Below, one piece after another: positions 60,059 to 64,000 of a stretch of 64,000 nucleotides of DNA. The position numbers were made by a program, and so were the translations under genes. Positions within the stretch are counted from its first letter, which is position 1; each line of letters starts with the position of its first letter. The DNA is from Fistularia commersonii. Lineage: Eukaryota; Chordata; Actinopteri; Syngnathiformes; Fistulariidae. Location: contig JBBMNZ010000057.1 in assembly GCA_037954325.1 (NCBI GenBank), positions 467,501-531,500 of the forward strand, given 5' to 3'. A model generated the notes under the pieces. The model was given only the letters and a program-made list of their open reading frames with translations. It had not been told where the DNA came from and ran no database searches.

Positions 60059-60780
60059 AAAAAAATCCTTAAAACTTATGGAAAAATCCAAAAACTAAAA
60101 AATATACGGTTACCCATGTCTGAGATTCCTTTTTTTTGGAAAAAAAAAACAACAACTTAATTACATGTTATATTCCCCTTGCAATTTTTTTTTTCGTTTT
60201 AATTTTTTATTTGTCTATCTATTGATTTAATTATTTCCTTTTAATGTCTTTTTTTTGTCTAGCACTGTAAATTTCTCACAAACCGTTAACACTATTAACT
60301 TCTGATTACATACAGAACAAATGTCCTTATGTCCGTTGCTTCCTCATCCCTGGTTGTTTCATTGACATTCAGTTCTACCTTGCCATGTTTATTTGTACAT
60401 TTGTATATTTGTGTGTACTATTTATGTTCAATTAAAAACAGTTTGGTGTCTGAGATTCCTTGTGAACGGCCAACTTAATTACATGTTGTATTCCCCTTGC
60501 AATTTTTTTTTTAGTTTTTAATTTTATTTTTCTATCTATTTATTTAATTATTTCCTTTTAATTTTCTGTTTTTGTCCAGCATTAAAAATTTCTCGCAAAC
60601 CGTTAACACTATTAACTTCTGATTACATACAGAACGAATGCCCTTATGTCTCCCGTCACCCCCCCCCGTCCCCCCGCTTTTTCCTTTCGGTGGCAGACAC
60701 TGAGATCAAAAGCAAATGGGTGTCATTGCAATGCAGTAACAGGGTGATAACAGCCGTGTTTGAAGTGTGTAGGGGCTTAT
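60059..60780 (+). repeat. LINE 3' UTR (tandem) and unassigned segment, second copy
   Basis: This is the A/T-rich tail with two successive 3' UTR copies, then the C-rich and ggtggcagacactgagatc segment. It is collinear with 36,223-36,955. Confidence 0.75.
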
Positions 60781-61105
60781 AGGAGAGCAGAAGCACGTCA
60801 CGCTATTCGCCTGAGTTCGGAGGATCGGGAGTACCAGGGCCCATAGCGGAGGAGCAGAGGAGTTGAGAAGCGGAGGAGCGGAGGAGCGGAGTTATGTTTC
60901 TCTTCTCAAAGGCGGGGAAGCTTGGGGGCAGCAGGACCCCTTAGACCGGCCAATGTGAGCCTTCTCCGGACATAGATCACCCGGACGTATGACTGGAGCT
61001 CCCGTACCTCTGGGCACACACATATGTGAATGAGTGGATGAGCTAATGTTTGTTTTGTTGTGGATACGTTTCGGCCAATGCTATTAGCACAGCTATGATG
61101 AGTTC

Positions 61106-61145
<40 letters not shown>

Positions 61146-61163
61146 GTGTGTGTGTGTGTGTAT

Positions 61164-61215
<52 letters not shown>

Positions 61216-61833
61216 GTTTATGTGTGTGTGAGAGTTTGTTTTGGTGGGTGGGTGGGGGGGGGGTTCCCGCGGACTGGGAGTACCAGGGCCACGAGCGGAT
61301 GAGCTGAGGAGCGGAGGAGGGCAGATGCCCGGCCTTGATTCGCTTATGTCCAGCGGTTCGGGAGTTCCAGGGCCCAAAGCGGAGGAGCGGAGGACAGCAA
61401 AAGCCCTGTCCGCAATTCACCTGAGTCTGGCGGATCGGTAGTACCTGGTTCCGCAGCGGAGGAGCGGAGGAGCTGAGAAGCGGAGGAGCGGAGGAGATGT
61501 TTCTCTTCTCAGAGGCGGCGAGGGGGGGGGGAGCAGGACCCCTTACCCTTATCCCCCGGACGTTTGAGTGGAGCTCCCGGACTTCCGGGCACGCACATGC
61601 GAATGACTGGATGACAGGGAGTGCCAGGGCCTGGAGCGGATGAGCAGAGGAGAGGCGGAGGGCAGAAGCCCGGCCCAGTTCGGGAGTTCCAGGGTCCAAA
61701 GCGGGGGAGCGAAGAAGCGGAGGAGAGCAGAAGAGCAGAAGACTGGCCCGGAATTCACCGAAGTCCCGCAGATCGGGAGTTCCAGGGCCCGGAGCGGAAG
61801 AGCGGAGGAGCGGAGGAGCGGAGCAAAGCGGAA
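60781..61833 (+). repeat. TG/G composite units after LINE copy 2, ending in short GAGCGGAG run
   Basis: It is collinear with 36,956-37,960. The TG tract at 61,108-61,230 is interrupted by CG and TATG. Where copy 1 goes on into the 14-kb minisatellite array II, this copy has only a few octamers (61,800-61,825) and is then joined to LINE sequence. Confidence 0.83.
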
Positions 61834-62370
61834 GCCCGTCTTAACAACAAGGAAATTACAGATGAGGCTATAATTTCCACAGAAATCTTTAAATTCTATA
61901 GCCACCTATACACTTCGACATTATCAAAAAACGATTGTGACTCCTTTCCAACAAATATTCCTCAATATATCCCAAAAATAAACAACAACAAACAACATAT
62001 GTTTGTTTTGTATATGTTTATATATAAACAACAAAAAATATACAGTTTGATGTCCGAGATTCCTTGTGAATCGCCAACTTAATTACATGTTGTATTCCCC
62101 TTGCAATCTTTTTTCGTTTTAATTTTTTATTTTGTCTATCTATTGATTTAATTATTTCCTTTTAATTTCTTTTTTTGTCTAGCATTGTAAATTTCTCACA
62201 AACCGTTAACACTATAAACTTCTGATTACATACAGAACGAATGTCCTTATGTCCATTGCTTCCTCATGCCTGGTTGTTTCATTCACATTCAGTTCTACCT
62301 TGCCATGTTTATTTGTACATTTGTATATTTGTGTGTACTATTTATGTTCAATTAAAAAAAAAAAAAAAAA
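61834..62370 (+). mobile_element. internally deleted L1-like LINE copy with poly-A tail, second copy
   Basis: It has the same structure as 33,594-34,129: ORF2 linker (NKEITDEAIISTEIFKFY), then 3' UTR, then poly-A at 62,354-62,370. The deletion breakpoint is shared. Its ORF2 part remains open to 62,082. Confidence 0.8.
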
Positions 62371-62828
62371 TGAGTGGCTGAGAAAATCTCCATGTCTCTC
62401 TCTCTCCCCCCCTTAATGTCCCCCCCCCCCCTCTTCCTCACGGCGGCCGACGCAATGTGATTCTCGCCGTTGTTGTGGAAGTAGGGTAAAGGATTCCCCG
62501 CGTCGGTGCGAGCGATGCGTTTCAAGGCGTATTGCATGTGTGTATGGAGGGGGGGGGGGTCTACAGGATACCGCAGGCCGGCAATGGTGCACCTTCTCCG
62601 GACATCGATCCCCGAAACGTCGGCGTGGAGCTCCCGGAGCAGCCGGCGTGTACATGTGAATGAATGGAGGAGCTAATGTGTGTGTGGGGGGTGGTGGTGG
62701 TGGTGGTGGTGGTGTGGGGGGGGGGGGCGTTTCGGCTAATGCTATCAGCACAGCTATGATTATCCCCAGAACGTTGAGAACGAGCTACCGGAACTCCAGA
62801 CATGCGTATATAAAAGAGTGGAATTAAG
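62371..62828 (+). repeat. old diverged composite unit, third copy
   Basis: It matches 34,130-34,574, including the C-runs, the ctcacggcggccgacgcaa segment and the tatataaaag motif at 62,807-62,816. It also has a (GGT)n run near 62,692-62,714. Confidence 0.78.
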
Positions 62829-62844
62829 GCGTGTGTGTGTGTGT

Positions 62845-62898
<54 letters not shown>
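62829..62898 (+). repeat. (TG)n microsatellite abutting LINE remnant
   Basis: About 70 bp of TG, in the same position relative to LINE sequence as at 34,575 and 58,441. Confidence 0.9.
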
Positions 62899-62899
<1 letters not shown>

Positions 62900-63017
62900 G
62901 GACAGAAATAATGTTGGGGACAGAAATTGTTATTAGCCAGCTGGCAGATGACACAACCTTAGTTTTGAAAAATGAACATCAAGTCCCAATAAGTGTTGAA
63001 AAAATTAAAACATTCTC
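62900..63017 (+). pseudogene. short LINE ORF2 remnant around the RT LADD motif
   Basis: About 118 bp match the start of the other truncated LINE copies: GTEIVISQLADDTTL, then NEHQVPISVEKIKTF. It breaks off at acattctcc, where the other copies continue with aaggcttcagg. It is joined to cggagcagccggcg, a repeat of upstream flank. Confidence 0.85.
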
Positions 63018-63104
63018 CCGGAGCAGCCGGCGTGTACATGTGAATGAATGGAGGAGCTAATGTGTGTGTGGTGGTGGTGGTGGTGGGGGGGGGGGCGTTT
63101 CGGC
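63018..63104 (+). repeat. duplicated flank segment (384-bp spacing)
   Basis: The sequence cggagcagccggcgtgtac through the GGT/G-run to gcgtttcggct repeats about 62,634-62,736, 384 bp earlier. It stops at gcgtttcggct, where all other copies continue with aatgctatcagc, and is joined to copia sequence. Confidence 0.8.
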
Positions 63105-63349
63105 TTGACGGGAAAGATACCAAATGTGTCACAAATGCAAAAGTTTGGTGCTGTGTGCTATGCATACAAGCACAACAAAAAGAAACTTGACTCAAGAGGT
63201 GAGAAGGGAGTTTTCATTGGATATGACAAAAATAGTCCAGCTTATTTTGTATATTATCCAAATAGTGAAAGAGTACTAAAACAGACTGCTAAAATTTGTG
63301 TCGAACCCATCTCCAGAGCAACAAACCCAGACAGAGATGAGCTCAGACC

Positions 63350-63356
<7 letters not shown>
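63105..63356 (+). pseudogene. copia integrase C-terminal remnant
   Basis: In one plus frame it gives LTGKIPNVSQMQKFG, CYAYKHNKKKLD and GVFIGYDKNSPAYF, the integrase C-terminal region upstream of RT in copia Pol. It ends at a TGA created where the frame runs into a (GAT)n repeat, read as consecutive TGA codons. Confidence 0.85.

Positions 63357-63414
<58 letters not shown>
63352..63414 (+). repeat. (GAT)21 microsatellite within copia pol
   Basis: An uninterrupted 63-bp GAT run lies in the acidic linker between integrase and RT. In the upstream integrase frame it reads TGA over and over. One base out, it would read poly-Asp, which suits the acidic linker, so either a 1-nt indel lies just upstream or the expansion began out of frame. 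Confidence 0.93.
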
Positions 63415-64000
63415 CAGTTAGACATTTAAAGAGGCAAGGAGTTCCCTCAATGCTGACAAGTGGATGAAATCTATGGACGAAGAGATGGAGTCATTGAGAG
63501 AGAAGAACACTTTTACCCTAACACAGCTACCCCAAGGCAAGTGTGCAGTGGGGGTGGGGGTGGGGGTGGGGGGTGGGGGGCGTAAGCGCTAAAAAGAAAT
63601 GAAGATGGCACAAACAAATATAAAGCTCGGTATGTTGCTAAGGGCTACAGTCAAAAGTATGGCACGGATTTCGAGGAAACATTTTCTCCAACAGCAAATA
63701 TGACAAGTGTGAGGGTGTTCATGCAGAAATCAGTTCCGGAAAATTTGTTCTTACACCAAATGGATGTAAAGACAGCCTATCTTCATGCACCTATAGATTG
63801 TGAGCTCTGTGTAGAACAACCAGAAGGGTATGAAGTGACAAATAAAAAACAGAAGCTGGTGTGTAAACTTAAAAAGTCACTATACGTCCCTGAACAAGCC
63901 GGTCGTCATTGGAATCTGATGCTCCATTCTTACTTGATTGACAATGACTTTATTCAGAATGAAGCAGATCATTGTGTTTATGTCAAAGAAAACCAAAATG
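63415..64000 (+). pseudogene. copia reverse transcriptase N-terminal half (frameshifted)
   Basis: Plus-strand translation gives KEARSSLNADKW and TFTLTQLPQGK up to about 63,545, the usual start of copia RT. A G-rich insertion-like run follows at 63,548-63,580. After it RT continues in another frame: YKARYVAKGYS near 63,625, HQMDVKTAYLHAPI near 63,760, EQPEGYE, and an ADHCVYVKEN segment at the window end. At least one frameshift and a nonsense lesion lie around the G-rich run. Confidence 0.85.
63548..63580 (+). repeat. (GGGGGT)n G-tract run inside copia RT
   Basis: Five successive runs of five or six G separated by single T. It replaces the short segment expected between the LPQGK and YKARYVAKGY motifs. 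It fits the G-quadruplex pattern on the + strand. Confidence 0.88.

Larger units (their letters stand above)
58518..60650 (+). mobile_element. 5'-truncated L1-like LINE, copy 2
   Basis: Near-identical to 34,682-36,830, with the same TG junction, the same stop, the same frame change and the same tandem 3' UTR. It is therefore a segmental duplicate and not an independent insertion. Confidence 0.88.
63105..64000 (+). mobile_element. second copia-type element, 5'-truncated and running off the window
   Basis: It starts in the integrase C-terminal region with no LTR, gag or catalytic integrase core. It runs into reverse transcriptase and is cut by the window end before the expected catalytic YVDD. 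Compared with the element at 27.5-32.4 kb the matching parts are clearly diverged (FIGYDKNSPAYFVYY here against FVGYSKKSPSYLVYN there), so it belongs to another lineage or subfamily. Confidence 0.88.

Overview
The window reads as repeat-dominated vertebrate DNA, most likely from a teleost fish. The clues are very abundant (TG)n microsatellites, a short interstitial (TTAGGG)n block, L1-like LINE fragments of a kind common in fish, and two different Ty1/copia-type retrotransposons. The species cannot be fixed from sequence alone. I found no host protein-coding gene, rRNA, tRNA or CRISPR array. The many open frames inside the tandem arrays follow from repeat units that lack stop codons.

Layout: (1) 1-14,379 is a GC-rich minisatellite array. 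Units of about 120-225 bp each carry a variable run of the octamer GAGCGGAG, and the units are organised into multi-kilobase higher-order repeats. (2) 14,380-33,590 is a second tandem array of composite units of roughly 200-400 bp. Each joins a conserved block with a small hairpin, a (TG)n tract, a G-run, a few GAGCGGAG octamers and a second conserved block. It is interrupted at 27,529-32,356 by a structurally complete copia element with two 356-bp LTRs, a 5-bp target duplication, a primer binding site for an initiator-Met tRNA fragment and one polyprotein frame broken by six in-frame stops. (3) 33,594-37,690 is a LINE module: an internally deleted L1 copy with poly-A tail, an old diverged composite unit, a (TG)n tract, and a 5'-truncated L1 copy that starts at the reverse-transcriptase LADD motif. 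(4) 37,760-51,789 is a second minisatellite array with its own 3.65-kb and 2.19-kb higher-order repeats. (5) 51,790-58,132 is a second TG/G composite array, with a 396-bp non-LTR retrotransposon tail inserted at 56,564. (6) 58,133-63,104 holds a second LINE module, near-identical to the first, followed by a rearranged partial third one. (7) 63,105-64,000 is a second, more damaged copia element of another lineage that runs off the window.

The order minisatellite, TG/G composite, LINE module therefore occurs twice. The two array types share sequence blocks, so they look like branches of one repeat family that has amplified, picked up mobile elements, and re-amplified with them on board. All units lie head to tail with G on the + strand, which gives a long G-skewed region rich in Z-DNA-prone and G-quadruplex-prone sequence. 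A subtelomeric or other heterochromatic location would fit but is not proven. Part of the composite array (about 16.9-19.9 kb) differs from its neighbouring copy mainly by single-base homopolymer indels, which suggests an assembly or polishing problem there.
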